From NCBI GenBank assembly GCA_021292165.1, contig JAHFWL010000225.1:19944-83943 (forward strand): DNA of 64,000 bases, in the 5' to 3' direction. Each line of letters begins with the position of its first letter. Positions within the stretch are counted from its first letter, which is position 1. The notes beneath the pieces are model-generated. The model made no database searches. It was not told the origin of the DNA and was given only the letters and a program-made list of their open reading frames with translations. Both the position numbers and the translations under genes were made by a program. Positions 32,216 to 42,636 of the stretch are shown here, one piece after another. The DNA is from Shinisaurus crocodilurus (taxonomy: Eukaryota; Chordata; Lepidosauria; Squamata; Shinisauridae).

Positions 32216-32775
32216 GTTTATATTAAATCTATGCAATTGCTTTGGATCTAATATGGATTCGAAATGAATCAGGGGTGCTTTGTAGTCAGTTTAAAATGAA
32301 GTGGGAAGCAAATGAAGTGGAGACAAAGCGGCTGGAACCAAAAATGTTGGAAACCAAAGCGTTGTTGCTTAACGAAGTCTCCCTTGCATTTGAGGAGCTT
32401 TTCTTGTTTTCTTTCTCTCTCTCTCTCTCTTTCTTTGCCTTGCTGATGCTGAACTTTGTCTTAATAAATTCAGATTGACTCTGGAGCCTTTTCCTTATAC
32501 GGGAGATGCCAGGAAGGATTGGTGGAATGTAACTGAGAGCCAGCCAGCAATGTAATTGGCAGATCTATCTATCAATGAAATAATGTCTGGCATTGCCCAC
32601 ATAGCAGAAAAGGGGCAGCTGAAACTTTTTAAAGTGTTCCAACTTTAAAGGTGGATAGCACAAAACCCCTTGGACTTGTTTGACATTTGACAGGCTTCAT
32701 TCCCTCAGGAGAGGCTGCCATCTCTGCAAATTCCCTACAGACCTTCACAAATGGATTTTATGGAAGGTGGGGTGA
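32216..32775. other. Single-copy sequence
   Basis: No gene was recognised. A short (TC)n run lies at about 32416-32432. Confidence 0.35.
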
Positions 32776-32940
32776 CTGGCTGTATGCCTATGTAAACCAG
32801 TTGCTGGAGAACATGGGTTGGAGGGTGATGCTGCACTCCTGACCTGCTTGTGGGTTTCCTGTGGGCAGCTGCTTGGCCACTGTGTAAACAGAATGGTGGA
32901 CTAGATGTACCCTTGGTTCGATCCAGTATGCCTCTTCTTA
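32776..32940 (+). mobile_element. CR1 LINE 3' end
   Basis: CCAGTTGCTGGAGAACATGG, CTGCTTGTGGGTTTCCTG, GGTGGACTAGATGTACCC, ending CTTCTTATG, the CR1 terminal octamer-like text. Confidence 0.7.
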
Positions 32941-33092
32941 TGTGGCTCTCGCTGGCTCAGCTTGTCTGAGTGTGGAAAGCTAAGCCGGGTTCGGCCTGGT
33001 TATTACTCCTCTAGTTTCCTGCATTGAGCAGGGGGTTGGACTCGATGGCCTTGTAGACCCCTTCCAACTCTATGATCCTATGATATCCTATG
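32941..33092 (+). mobile_element. 5S rRNA-derived SINE with CR1-like tail
   Basis: Second copy: TGTCTGAGTGTGGAAAGCTA, GGCCTGGTTATTACTCC, then TTGGACTCGATGGCCTTGTA and CCAACTCTATGATCCTATG. It lacks the ACTTGGATGGGAGAC segment found in the 14401 copy. It sits at the end of a CR1, between TTCTTATG repeats. Confidence 0.75.
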
Positions 33093-33126
33093 TTCTTATG
33101 GCATGGGTGGAAAGGGGGATATATGC

Positions 33127-33430
33127 TATCTCAAGGGTTTTTTGTTTTTTTGTATATTTATAGTATTTCAGGAAATGCTTGTCAAACCCAAGTGGTTTTT
33201 GAGGTGAGCAGGACCCTGCTCTCCCATTTGTAAAATCAGCTGACGATACCTCAAACACAATGGTTCCATACATGCCCTTACTATCATGCACTCCCATGCA
33301 TGCACTTCATATCTCAAGGGTGCTCTTTTGTTTTTACATTACAAGCAATGCTTGCCAAATCCAGGGCTGCTCACCCATCTGTAATATCAGCTGATAACAC
33401 CTGAAACACTATGGTTTCACACATGCATGC
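33127..33430 (+). repeat. Degenerate tandem duplication
   Basis: Two units (33127-33285 and 33309-33430) share ATCTCAAGGG, AATGCTTG, GTAATATCAGCTGA-like text and CACAATGGTTCCA/CACTATGGTTTCA. Confidence 0.5.
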
Positions 33431-34507
33431 ACATATTCAACTGTCAGTCATCTATATGATGTATTCAGATGTTTGTCTTACTGCACACAGGGAATGGGAT
33501 TGTTGGACCTACTGTGTGCGTTCACACATACATGCGAGAAAAACTCTGAGCATCCACCTCAGAAGATAGGAGAAGATAAATGAGAGTTTGCTGCTCTTCT
33601 TCTCCCCCCCCCTTTTTTTTTTTGAAAGGAGGTTTTTAAAAATAATAATAATAGGGTTTTAGCGCTCTTGTCTCCTTCAAGGTAAAATCCATTAAAAGAG
33701 AGCCTTACATCTGTGAGAGTGGAAAATGTTGAGCTGCTTCTTTTTGCAGTAAAACCGTTTGAAGAAGAGAGTTGCTTTCTTTTCTCTTCTTTTTTCTCAG
33801 AGGTTTTTTTGTTTTGTTTTTATTTCGCTCCCCGCCATCAGCCTTCTTCCCTTGTTGTGTCAAAACATTTCAGACGGGCACGGTTTGTCCTTTGCATCAG
33901 TTAGAACAATGTGTCTTAGGCGTCACTTTATGTATTTTAGAAGAAGTCTTTATTATACAGCACTGCACTAAGTAGAGAGTCCATTAAGGAATGTGTATTG
34001 AATACAAGCATATAGCTGATGAAATAACACCCACATAGAACTTGCTCAAGGACACCCATCACAAAGACAAATGCAAGGGTGCAGAGTGAAGACTGTCGTA
34101 GTTAAAATACAACAGGAAATGATGTACTTCGTATATCTGTTTTCCACCTCGGTGCTCACTGAGCGAAGAGGAGAGCTCTGAAGAGTCTGAACACAGAAAG
34201 TAATGGAGCAAATAATCCCCAGTCAATTCTATGGGAGACGGGGTGGGGCTGGGGCCTCCCATCAGGAAAAGTGGAGGGAGGGAGACATTCTGCCAACCCA
34301 GCAAAATCCTGGATTTTTAATTGGAACCATAGTAATCATTTCAAAGGTCTGGAAGGGGTTGTACAATGGTCATCTTCTACCTCTGCTACAAGGCTACCCT
34401 AGCTGTCACTAAACATCTTTCAGATAACATTAAATCCAGGGTCTGCATTCAAAGCCTGGGATGAAAATAACTGCAAAGTATGTAAATAAAGTATTTAATG
34501 AAATAAC
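33431..34507. other. Single-copy sequence
   Basis: Nothing recognised apart from a C-run and a T-run near 33606-33625. Confidence 0.35.
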
Positions 34508-34665
34508 CTGATATTTATTTATTTATTTATTTCATTTTTATACCGCCCAATAGCTGAAGCTCTCTGGGCGGTTTACAGCAATTAAACAAGACAGTCCCTG
34601 CCCGCGGGCTTACATTCTAAAAAGACACGACACACAAGGAAAAACGAATTGGGAGGGAAGAAGGG
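34508..34665 (-). mobile_element. L2-type LINE 3' tail
   Basis: Reverse strand: TGTAAACCGCCCAGAGAGCT, TCAGCTATTGGGCGGTAT, then a (TAAA)n tail at the left. Confidence 0.75.
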
Positions 34666-35030
34666 GGAATATTAATGAATACTCCTGGCAGGGCTGGTGG
34701 AATGGCCCTGCGCTCCCTCTCTTTTCCCTCTGCACAGCCTGCTGGAATGGCTGCTGCTGGTGGCAGTTGAGGGAGGAGGAGCCTTCAGGAGGGCGGCCTT
34801 TCAGCGGGGCTGGTGGAATGGCCCTGCGCTCCCTCTCATCTCCCTCCTCTCAGCCTCAGATATAGACCTGCCCGACTGTTGCGAGCTTCTTCTGAAGTCA
34901 GAGCGCTCCTACCTTCTGAGATGAGGCGGTTAGTGACAAAAGACACATCCTCCAGTAGCAACTCATCTCTGGAACTCTTTATCTTTTCCCCAAGCATAAG
35001 GATGCAATCCTATGCAAGTTTAGATAGAGA
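34666..35030. other. GC-rich intergenic sequence with an internal repeat
   Basis: GGGGCTGGTGGAATGGCCCTGCGCTCCCTCTC-type text occurs twice (near 34690 and 34808). No gene was recognised. Confidence 0.4.
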
Positions 35031-35130
35031 AAAGACCTACAACTCCCAGCATGCCCCAGCCATCTATGCTGGCTGGGGCATGTTGGGAGTTCTAGGCCTT
35101 TTCTCTGTCTAAAATTGAGTAGGATTGTAC
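35008..35130. mobile_element. Palindromic MITE
   Basis: A long inverted repeat: GCAATCCTATGCAAGTTTAG and, inverted, ACAATCCTACTCAATTTTAG at the edges, then ACAACTCCCAGCATGCC arms and a CCATCTATGCTGGCTGG centre. The core matches the 25127 hAT family but the ends differ. Confidence 0.6.
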
Positions 35131-35139
35131 TTTAAGTCT

Positions 35140-35345
35140 TGGTCTCTGATGGTTTATAGGAAACAACTAAAAACTCTGCTTTTTAAAATTTATCTTTTAA
35201 TGGGGGTTGGCGTGTGCTGCTGATGTGGATTCATTTCTTGCGTTTATCTGTGGACTTGTAGTAATGGTTTTCACATTATTGTTAGCCACCTCGAGTATCC
35301 TTGTGATTGAGAAAGGCAGGATATGAATATTTTAAATACATAAAT
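35140..35345 (+). mobile_element. L2-type LINE 3' end
   Basis: AAACAACTAAAAACTCTGCT, then AGCCACCTCGAGTATCC and GGCAGGATATGAATATTTTA. Confidence 0.5.
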
Positions 35346-36526
35346 GAGTCAGTTCCAGAAATGGCAATGCCCAATTTGAAAATAGGCAAAGGGTCTTGAA
35401 GAGGTTTGGGGCAGCCATTTCTCATTTGCATATATGTATCAATTGGGGAAGAGTAACATCAGTGGCCAGAGCTACAAAGCCATTTGTATTTTAGGGTTAA
35501 CACCCATGGTGATGGCTAGGAAGGATCTTTATGCTTCCCATATTATGTGAGCCTAAAAGGGGGGGGGGGCATTTCTGATACTGTACAAGTGTAAACCGGT
35601 TTTCTTAGGAGGAATAATTAAAAACTTAAAAGGATTAGTTTTTTTTAAAAAAAGATTTGTTTTTCTTCCTGAGCTAAAATAAGAAAGCTCTGTCTGGACG
35701 TGGAAATGAATGCAAAGATACTGCATAAACTATTAGAAAGAATGATAGAACCATTGCACTGATTAATGGCTGCATTCAGTAGCATTAAAGAAAATTTATG
35801 TTAGAGCAACTGTCACTAAAAACATTAATTAATCAAAGGCACTTGCACACTGGTCTCTAATTTGATTTCTATTAGTGAGCCATCAATACTACATTAGCTA
35901 ATCCTTGTGTTTAATGACAATCAAGAACACTCCCCCATCCACCCGCAAAACAGGAGCCCAGTAAACTTTCTAATTCACCTTATTATTGACTCATCTTGGA
36001 TTTTGATGGTATTCCTGCAGATTAATATTTATCAGCCCTGAGCAGCCCATAATCATCTAATGAGCAACTCAAAGCCAAGCCCAACTCTAATTGTTCCAGA
36101 GTAATATCCTCTCATGGTCTCCAAACTTCACTTTTTAAGTGAATTTCCCTTCTTCCATGTATTGGTCAGTAAGCTGCACAGAGATGGCCCCAGTCATGTA
36201 ATGGGATGCTGATGCAATCAGTTGTCAGGGCTGAGCCACTAGGGAGGGGTCAGAGAAAAGAAGGAGCAGTGGTGCAGCCAAAGCCAAGGACCCTACAGCC
36301 TACCCCCCCACCACAAATTATCACCCAGCAGATGATTGGGCCAGCAGCAAACAGGCCCAGCTGACATCAGCACCAGGGCCAGCATTGGCATGCTGGAGCC
36401 CACAATGGCATGCTGGAGCATTGAGGCCGCTTGCCATGGGACCCTTTCTTCTTATGGAGTGGCTGGCATGGTTACAGATGCTAACAGATGCTAAACTTTA
36501 ACAATAAAGTTTACTTTCAAAAGATA
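35346..36526. other. Single-copy AT-rich sequence; candidate conserved element
   Basis: No gene or repeat was recognised. 35690-36130 is dense in ATTA/TAAT words (see findings). Confidence 0.4.
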
Positions 36527-36863
36527 TGTCGGGATGTATGATAATTTAAATTCATTTCAGTTCATTTTTGACCACAGTCTACCCAGTAGTTGGGCACCTC
36601 CTGGCACCATACCAGGACCCGGATGCAATCTGTGGACAATGTCTGTACATTTCGGAGCATGTGATGCAATTCACAGAACAACAACAAAGATGCATTTGAA
36701 AAATGCTCATGAAAAATGTGCACTTTTGAAAAATCCACAGAAATCTGGTTAAATCAGTGGGAGAAAAATGTGCACATTTTGAAAAGGCGCAAAATTGATG
36801 TGTGCATTTGGAAAAATGTGCATGAAAACATGCATACATTTTTGTGCAGAGAGGAAAAAGCAA
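36527..36863. mobile_element. TAGGGATG-family element, right-truncated by a SINE
   Basis: Starts CGGGATGTATGATAATTT. The interior repeats AAAATGTGCACATTTTGAAA-type words. A reverse SINE tail begins at 36864. Confidence 0.4.
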
Positions 36864-37106
36864 CTTATTTATTTATTTATTTATTATATTTATACCCCAC
36901 CTTTTTTCCTGCAAGGAACCCAAGACGGCTTACATAATCCTCCTCCTCTCCATTTTATCCTCACAACAACAACCCTGTGAGGTAGGTTAGGCTGAGAGGC
37001 AGTGACTGCCCCAAAGTCACCCAGTGAGTTTCATGGCCGAGCGGGGACTAGAACCCGGATCTCCCGAGTCCCAGTCCAACACTCTCACCACTACGCCACA
37101 CTGGCT
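36864..37106 (-). mobile_element. Sauria-type SINE, inverted
   Basis: Full-length reverse copy, tail TATAAATATAATAAATAAAT at the left, head GCCAGTGTGGCGTAGTGG near 37106. Confidence 0.85.
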
Positions 37107-37117
37107 GTTATTTGTTT

Positions 37118-37287
37118 CATAGATTCATAGATCATAGAGTTGGAAGGAGCCTACAAGGCTATCGAGTCCAACCCCCTGCTCAATGCAGGAAACTAGAGGA
37201 GGGGTCTCCCATCCAAGTAACAACCAGGCTTGACCCTGCTTAGCTTTCCACGCTCAGACAAGCTGAGCCAGCGTAAGCCACAGGCCT
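37118..37287 (-). mobile_element. 5S rRNA-derived SINE with CR1-like tail, inverted
   Basis: Reverse strand: CAGGCCTGTGGCTTACGCTG, GGAAAGCTAAGCAGGGTCAA, CTTGGATGGGAGACCCC, GGTTGGACTCGATAGCCTTG, ending TCTATGATCTATGAATCTAT. This is the most complete of three copies. Confidence 0.8.
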
Positions 37288-38258
37288 GTTTATTGTTTAC
37301 CTGTTATTTATTGTGTTTTTAATTATGACGTTGCAAGCAGCACTGGGCATCTTTTTAAGATGGAAGTGTGGGATTTCAATGTTTAAAGTAATTAAAAATA
37401 AAATAAAAATCACTCCCAAAGTAGATGCATTGAGTTCCTGAATCAGCGGCACTCTCCTGTGAATGACTGCTTCCCTGGATTGCTCAGATGCATGGCTGGA
37501 TCTTCCAGTGGTAATTAAAAAAGATTTGATAATAGAATACTAGTCTACTTCCAATGAAGGGCCAACACAGTGTTCAGCCGTAGTTCCCTCCATAAACTAG
37601 CGGTAAAGTGCAAATGCAAACCATATTGACGTTTCCTCTGTTCTACTGTATTCCTTTCTCAGCAAACATGTTGATGATTTCAGTACATTGCCTCCAATCA
37701 GTTCCACTGATGATGCCACTGTCCAATGTAATAGCATTTCAATATTGATTTTCTAGACGGTTCTAAATAATGCTGTCATATTAATAACCTCCAAGGCATT
37801 CATGGGGTCAGGCTCCATGTATCTTCCTTAAGATAACACAATTGCAATGATCACCATTCTTCAGAAGGCTCCAGGTCAACAGCATGTTATTTAACCGAAC
37901 AGATTATTACATAAACAGCTTGGGCTGTCAATATGTTACATTGATATATCATTTCGTTTAGTGCAATGTAATGTTGTTGCTTAAAAAAAAGAAGAGTTGG
38001 TATGTGCATCTTTCTGTTGTAGTACTTACTGTGCAGCTATGGAGAATAGTAATATGATGGACACATCTACACTGCCACCCTTATCACGTCCCATTTTCTT
38101 TCACTTTCGTCCCACCTTGTCCTGGTAGTATGGTCCATTTCTCACATTACCTAGAGCAAATATCCAATTTTTGCTCTAAAACTGCACCTAAGAAGGTCTG
38201 CAACATGTGGGTAGGGCAGATAGTGTGGTTACATACATAGCATACTAGCAACGCCCAC
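37288..38258. other. Single-copy AT-rich sequence
   Basis: No gene was recognised. 37530-37990 lacks repeats and contains TAATAACCTCC and TGCAATGTAATG words. Confidence 0.4.
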
Positions 38259-38764
38259 TAGGGATGTGTGTGAGAGGAATCCAATACGGGGGTGAAAATC
38301 CGATGGATTTTCATGATTTGGCCCCCTTGATTCCAGTTCAGCAGCCCTGCACTGGTACCAACCTGCTAAGATGCAAGTTGAGCCAGCTCACAGACTTCTG
38401 TCTCTAGGACAGGTTGTGGTTTGTGCATTTAAAAAAAAATGCTAAGAAGATTGTGAATCTAGCGCGATTGGCCGATTTTACACAGATCTCACTAGATCCG
38501 CATGCTTTTCGGGTGCTGATTTGCGAAAAACAGGCAAAATACCGTGATTTATGCCATTTGCATAAAGTGATGCAAATGGTGCAAATAGCGCCATTTGTGC
38601 AAATTTCTTTCGTGTTTAAAGAAATATGCAAACCGCTGCCTGTCTTAGAGATGGAAGTACACAGAAACCCCCAACACAGCCTGTTTCTGATCATCAGATT
38701 GGAAATAGGCAGGAAGTCTGTCGAACTCAAGCGAGACGGACTTCCCCATGTCAGCACATCCCTA
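38259..38764. mobile_element. TAGGGATGTG-ended DNA element
   Basis: 506 bp with inverted ends TAGGGATGTGTG and TAGGGATGTGCTG. A dyad GAAAATCCGATGGATTTTC lies near 38296. The interior (38500-38640) is built of TTTGCA-containing words. Related to 46545-46830. The 135-codon opposing frames are not coding evidence. Confidence 0.55.
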
Positions 38765-38819
38765 ATTCCAGCTCCATTTGGGGATCTGTTGCTAGCATGG
38801 CACATGACCATGTGATTTA

Positions 38820-39420
38820 TTATTTCTTTTTATTTAACGTTTTTATAAATTGCTTTGAGGGCCCACTGGGGCCCTCAAAGTGATGTCCAATTTATAGTAA
38901 CATCACAATAATACACTAAAATCACAACAAAAGGAAACAGAAACAAAATATTCTTTAAAACAGGAGCAGGCAAGATTAAAATCCATCAGGGGCCTGAAGA
39001 AATGGTAAATTGAACATTAATTGTACATCGCCCAGGGTGGCCGGGTGGCCGGCCAGATGGGCAATTAATAAATATAAGAAATAAATAAATAAATAAAGCC
39101 ATTACTGCCTGTCTAAAATTCAATAGGGATGGAGCCAAACCGACTTCCCTCAGAAGGGAATTCGATAACTGGGGTGCTGCTACTGAAAAGGCCCTGTCTC
39201 TAGCCTCTCTTGTTGTTGGGTCATACAACAGATCCTTTGATGAAAATCACAGATTACAGGCAGACCCATATAGGAGGAGGCAGTCTTTCAGATATGCCGA
39301 CCCCAAGCCATTTAGGGTTTTATACCTCATAACCAGCACCCTGAATTGGGCTCCCATAGGCCCCCAACCCTGCAACAATGCCATACAGCAATGGATTAAT
39401 CACCTGGGAGGGAGGAATAC
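38820..39420 (-). mobile_element. L2-type LINE 3' part with nested L2 tail
   Basis: Reverse strand L2 ORF2 C-terminus (RDRAFSVAAPQLSN) and upstream text. A separate forward L2 3' tail (39015-39097, TGTACATCGCCCAGGGTGGC) is inserted in it. Confidence 0.6.
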
Positions 39421-39584
39421 AATTTTCCAGTACAAAATATTGCATTTTGAGTGTTCAGAAAATATGGTGTTGAGAAGTGCAACATCAAGGGAAGATGCGT
39501 AGGGTGTTTGCAACCAAGAAGTAACAAATATGGTCTGCAAACAGGCATCAGCTCCGGAAAATTTATATATATAATAATATATAT

Positions 39585-40030
39585 ATATATCATTTCATTT
39601 CATTTCTCTATCGCCCAATAGCTGAAGCTCTCTGGGTGGGTCACAGCAATTCACAAAACACAGATGCAGTAATAAAATACAGCATAAAATAGAGAGATAA
39701 TAAAATACAGTAATACCTTGGATTGCAAGTAACTTGGTCTGAGAGCATTTTGCAGGACAAGCAAATTTTTTAAAAATTTTTTGACTTGATAAACGAGTAA
39801 GGTCTTGCGAGACAAGTAGTGTAGGGATGTAACCGCTTGCCTCGAGCGAGCGTAGCGGGCCGAAATCGGCCCCGCTCACACCCGCCAGAGACTTGCTTTG
39901 ATATAAGAGTGTTTTGGATTACAAACACGGTTCCGGAAGGAATTATGCTTGCAATCCAAGGTATTACTGTACAGTATAAGATTTCAATATTCAAAATTTA
40001 AAACAGATTAAGCAAGCTAAAACAATTTCA
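39585..40030 (-). mobile_element. L2-type LINE 3' tail split by a Tigger-like element
   Basis: Reverse L2 tail text CCCAGAGAGCTTCAGCTATTGGGCG. The flank is interrupted at 39708-39969. Confidence 0.6.
39708..39969. mobile_element. Tigger/pogo-like MITE with TA duplication
   Basis: 262 bp with 22-bp perfect terminal inverted repeats beginning CAGTAATACCTTGGATTGCA, flanked by TA on both sides (39706-39707 and 39970-39971). TA duplication and CAGT-type ends fit Tc1/mariner-Tigger elements. No transposase coding. Confidence 0.75.
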
Positions 40031-40095
40031 AAAAAAAACACTAGACCTGTTGAAACAGCTGATATGTCCCATCGTATGCCATTAAATTATAAATA

Positions 40096-40264
40096 CAGTA
40101 TTTTTCCATGTATAAGACTATACTTTTTCCTAAAATTGTTAGACTAAAAATTGAGGGTCGTCTTATACACGGAAGTAAGCCAAGGAGAGAACCGCGCAGT
40201 TGCGAAACTGCCCAGTGGGGGGGCGTCTTATACATGGGGGCGTCTTACAGACGGAAAAATACGG
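40096..40264. mobile_element. Palindromic MITE (CAGTATTTTTCC type)
   Basis: 169 bp flanked by TA. Ends CAGTATTTTTCCATGTATAA and, inverted, CCGTATTTTTCCGTCTGTAA. The right arm also has GTCGTCTTATACACGG. Confidence 0.6.
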
Positions 40265-40271
40265 TATACAC

Positions 40272-40273
40272 GT

Positions 40274-40310
<37 letters not shown>

Positions 40311-40322
40311 TGTATGTGTGTG
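40272..40322. repeat. (TG)n microsatellite
   Basis: TG repeats with a TTTG and a TATG interruption. Followed by TAACAGTTTCCTTTCA, which recurs after the second (TG)n at 41444. Confidence 0.85.
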
Positions 40323-40370
40323 TAACAGTTTCCTTTCACTGCTGATACTTGATCATTATCACTGGTTAAG

Positions 40371-40691
40371 GGTGCAATCCCATGGCCTCCTGACATTGTC
40401 GGGGTGTGTGTGTAGGATTATTCAGAGTCCCAGCTCCGAGAGCCTCTGAGGTCCTCCAACCACGGAGCTGGGACTCCGAATGCCCCGAATGCCCCCGCCC
40501 TGTCCCCCTCGCAGCCAGCACAAAAGAACCAGGCCGGCTGCATCTCCGAGGTTGGCAATTGACCTCGGACAGGGCTAAAGCGGGCGGGGGAAACGGCTGA
40601 CGCCATATCCAAACCGCACCCCAGCCTCCCCCTCCGCGGCACCTCATCTAGTTGGCCAAAGACAGCTGTATAGATGAAATACAGGGCACAA
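40371..40691 (+). mobile_element. Harbinger-like element, copy E left part
   Basis: GGGTGCAATCCCATGG, AGAGTCCCAGCTCCGAG, then AGACAGCTGTATAGATG. An L1 interrupts at 40692 and the element resumes at 41273 with CTGGATGCACGTAAGCC, ending GACATAGGATCCAGCCC at 41393. Confidence 0.6.
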
Positions 40692-41244
40692 TTGTAAAAA
40701 CGTACTGGATTTTTGGCGAGAGGTTTTTACAGAAACATTGAAAATTATTGGTCTTAATCTAGAGGTCTGTCCAAAACTAGCATTGTTATCAATAACGGAG
40801 AAGCTTATTTGCGACCAAAATACGAAGGAGTTAATTGTAAACTTGTTAACTGCGGCCAGGCTAATGATAGTGAGGAAGTGGAAAGTACAACATGTTTTCC
40901 TAATAACTGACTGGTATAAGGAAGTTTGGGATATAGCCCTAAACAATAAACTAACTTGTAGTATCAAATGCAGAAAAGGACTGTTAAAGAAGAATAATTT
41001 TAAGGATATATGGAATCAATTACTAGAGTATGTATTAACAAAGGGGAAGGGGAGCATGCCTTGTCAGGATATGTTATATTTTTGGAATTTGGAATTCATT
41101 TGATCAAGGGGATGGAAGTATATAAATTGGTCCCTTGGAGGGTGGGGGGGTGCACTTTATGATTTATTGTATGTTGTTTATGTTATATTTTTGTGTTGTT
41201 CTTGTATTTTGTTATATTTTGTCTTGAAAAAGTAAATAAAATTT

Positions 41245-41272
<28 letters not shown>
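40692..41272 (+). mobile_element. 5'-truncated L1 LINE with 16-bp duplication
   Basis: 581 bp: L1 ORF2 C-terminus, a short 3'-UTR, AATAAA, and an A-rich tail of GAAAA repeats. GAAATACAGGGCACAA is duplicated exactly at 40676-40691 and 41273-41288, the size expected of L1 target-primed integration. Confidence 0.85.
40702..41103 (+). pseudogene. L1 ORF2 C-terminal fragment
   Basis: About 133 in-frame codons ending TGA at 41101-41103, starting from the truncated edge. It begins VLDFWREVF and has LLTAARLMIVRKWK in the middle, the tryptophan and lysine pattern of L1 ORF2 C-termini. The endonuclease and reverse transcriptase domains are absent, so it is non-functional. Confidence 0.75.
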
Positions 41273-41276
<4 letters not shown>

Positions 41277-41393
41277 TACAGGGCACAAGGTGTGGGGTGG
41301 TGGGAATTGCTGCCCTCACGCCCTGGATGCACGTAAGCCTCTGGGGTCGGAGGCTTACATGCATTGAGGGTGGATGACATAGGATCCAGCCCT
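41273..41393 (+). mobile_element. Harbinger-like element, copy E right part
   Basis: Continues copy E after the L1. Ends ACATAGGATCCAGCCC, the inverted terminus. Confidence 0.55.
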
Positions 41394-41434
41394 CCAAAAT
41401 GTAAATTATAAATGTATATAAATTGTATATATAC

Positions 41435-41441
41435 GCACACA

Positions 41442-41480
<39 letters not shown>
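41435..41480. repeat. (CA)n-(TG)n microsatellite
   Basis: CACACACACG then (TG)n; followed by TAACAGTTTCCTTTCATCG, a diverged duplicate of the text after the 40272 microsatellite. Confidence 0.85.
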
Positions 41481-41482
<2 letters not shown>

Positions 41483-41737
41483 CAGTTTCCTTTCATCGCT
41501 AATACTTGATAATTATGAGTGGTTAAAAAGTGTAGTGTCAGCTGCTTTAATTATTTTCACGCCCACAAGGAAACTTAACAGAAGATGAATTGGAATTAAG
41601 AATCAATAAAACGTGCAAGAATCAACTTTGAAGGTGTTGGGGCTGTTTCTCAAGCATACATTGCAGCTTGAGAAGTTTCATGAGAAGTAACAAAGATGTT
41701 GGGGGCAGAGCTCTGAGGAAATCATTATATATATATT

Positions 41738-41835
41738 TTAATCATGTATTTATTGACAAGATTTGATCTCCTGCCCATCAGTTATGAACCTTCAGGGCAG
41801 TTGTCACAGTATATAATAAAAAATACAACCATGTC
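41738..41835 (-). mobile_element. LINE 3' tail, L2-like
   Basis: Reverse text ACAACTGCCCTGAAGGTTCA and GATGGGCAGGAGATCAAATC; diverged. Confidence 0.35.
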
Positions 41836-41939
41836 TAAAACCTGTGGTGCAGCCTAAAAAGGGAACAGGTTGAAAAATAGCGGTGGCTTGTTTGCTGACC
41901 AATCCACATGGTGGCATAATGTGGACATTTAAAGGCACA

Positions 41940-42335
41940 ACTAGATGTTACGGTAGGGGAGCTGGTCTAGGCTTGTAAAACGAGCCTTGCTGGGGCAGAA
42001 TGAGGCCGAGCATGGCCCCGCTCATGCCCCGGCGAGGCCTTACCTTCTCTTCGGGGCGGCTCGCATGCTCCGTGGAGAGCTGCCCCAGCTGCCCGATCCG
42101 GCGGAGAACCGCCCGCTGGATTCGAGAGGTCCTGTCGCGTCACTTCCGGGACCGGAAATGACGCGACGGGACTGATCTGCGCCTGCACAGAGGCCCCGTC
42201 GCGTCATTTCCGGTCCCGGAAGTGACGCGACGGGAGGTAGGAGAGCGGTCGAGTGGCGCTGTGCGCCGCTCGAAAAAACAAGACGAGCAGGGGGCGGGGG
42301 CGGAAACGGGGCGTGCGGCGTGCCCACCCTTAACT
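41940..42335. mobile_element. CpG-rich DNA with four-fold palindrome
   Basis: A CpG-dense block centred on two 40-bp arms (42131-42170 and 42195-42234) that are reverse complements at 39 of 40 positions. Each arm is itself near-palindromic. Likely part of a DNA element whose ends were not found. Confidence 0.5.
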
Positions 42336-42344
42336 TAATGGCTA

Positions 42345-42555
42345 CTGGTGACTCCTGTTTCGGTGGGGCGCCTTTTCTATTGCAGGCTTTGCAGTTTTAT
42401 TCTGAACTTGACAGGAACTATCCATGGTGCTCCATGGTGGTGAACCAATTTTGGGGATGGAGTAAAGCACCATGGATAGCTCCTATAAAGCTCCAAGTAA
42501 AGCCTGCAATGGATTAGGAGCCCCGCCGAAATAGCAGTCACCTCCAGCCTCCCCT
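42345..42555. mobile_element. CAGGGGAGGC-type palindromic MITE, left end lost
   Basis: GGTGACTCCTGTTTCGGTGG on the left and CCGCCGAAATAGCAGTCACC, CAGCCTCCCCTG on the right. CTATCCATGGTGCTCCATGG lies inside. Confidence 0.6.
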
Positions 42556-42566
42556 GGATGGATAGA

Positions 42567-42602
<36 letters not shown>

Positions 42603-42606
42603 TAGA
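42553..42606. repeat. GATA/GACA microsatellite
   Basis: (GATA)n then (GACA)n between two MITEs of the same family. Confidence 0.85.
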
Positions 42607-42636
42607 GATCAACACATTTCGGGACTGTCCTGTCTG

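Noticed and set aside
38404..38815. Two opposing frames of about 135 codons
   Set aside because: Both fall in a TAGGGATG-ended repeat with a related copy at 46545; no protein family pattern.
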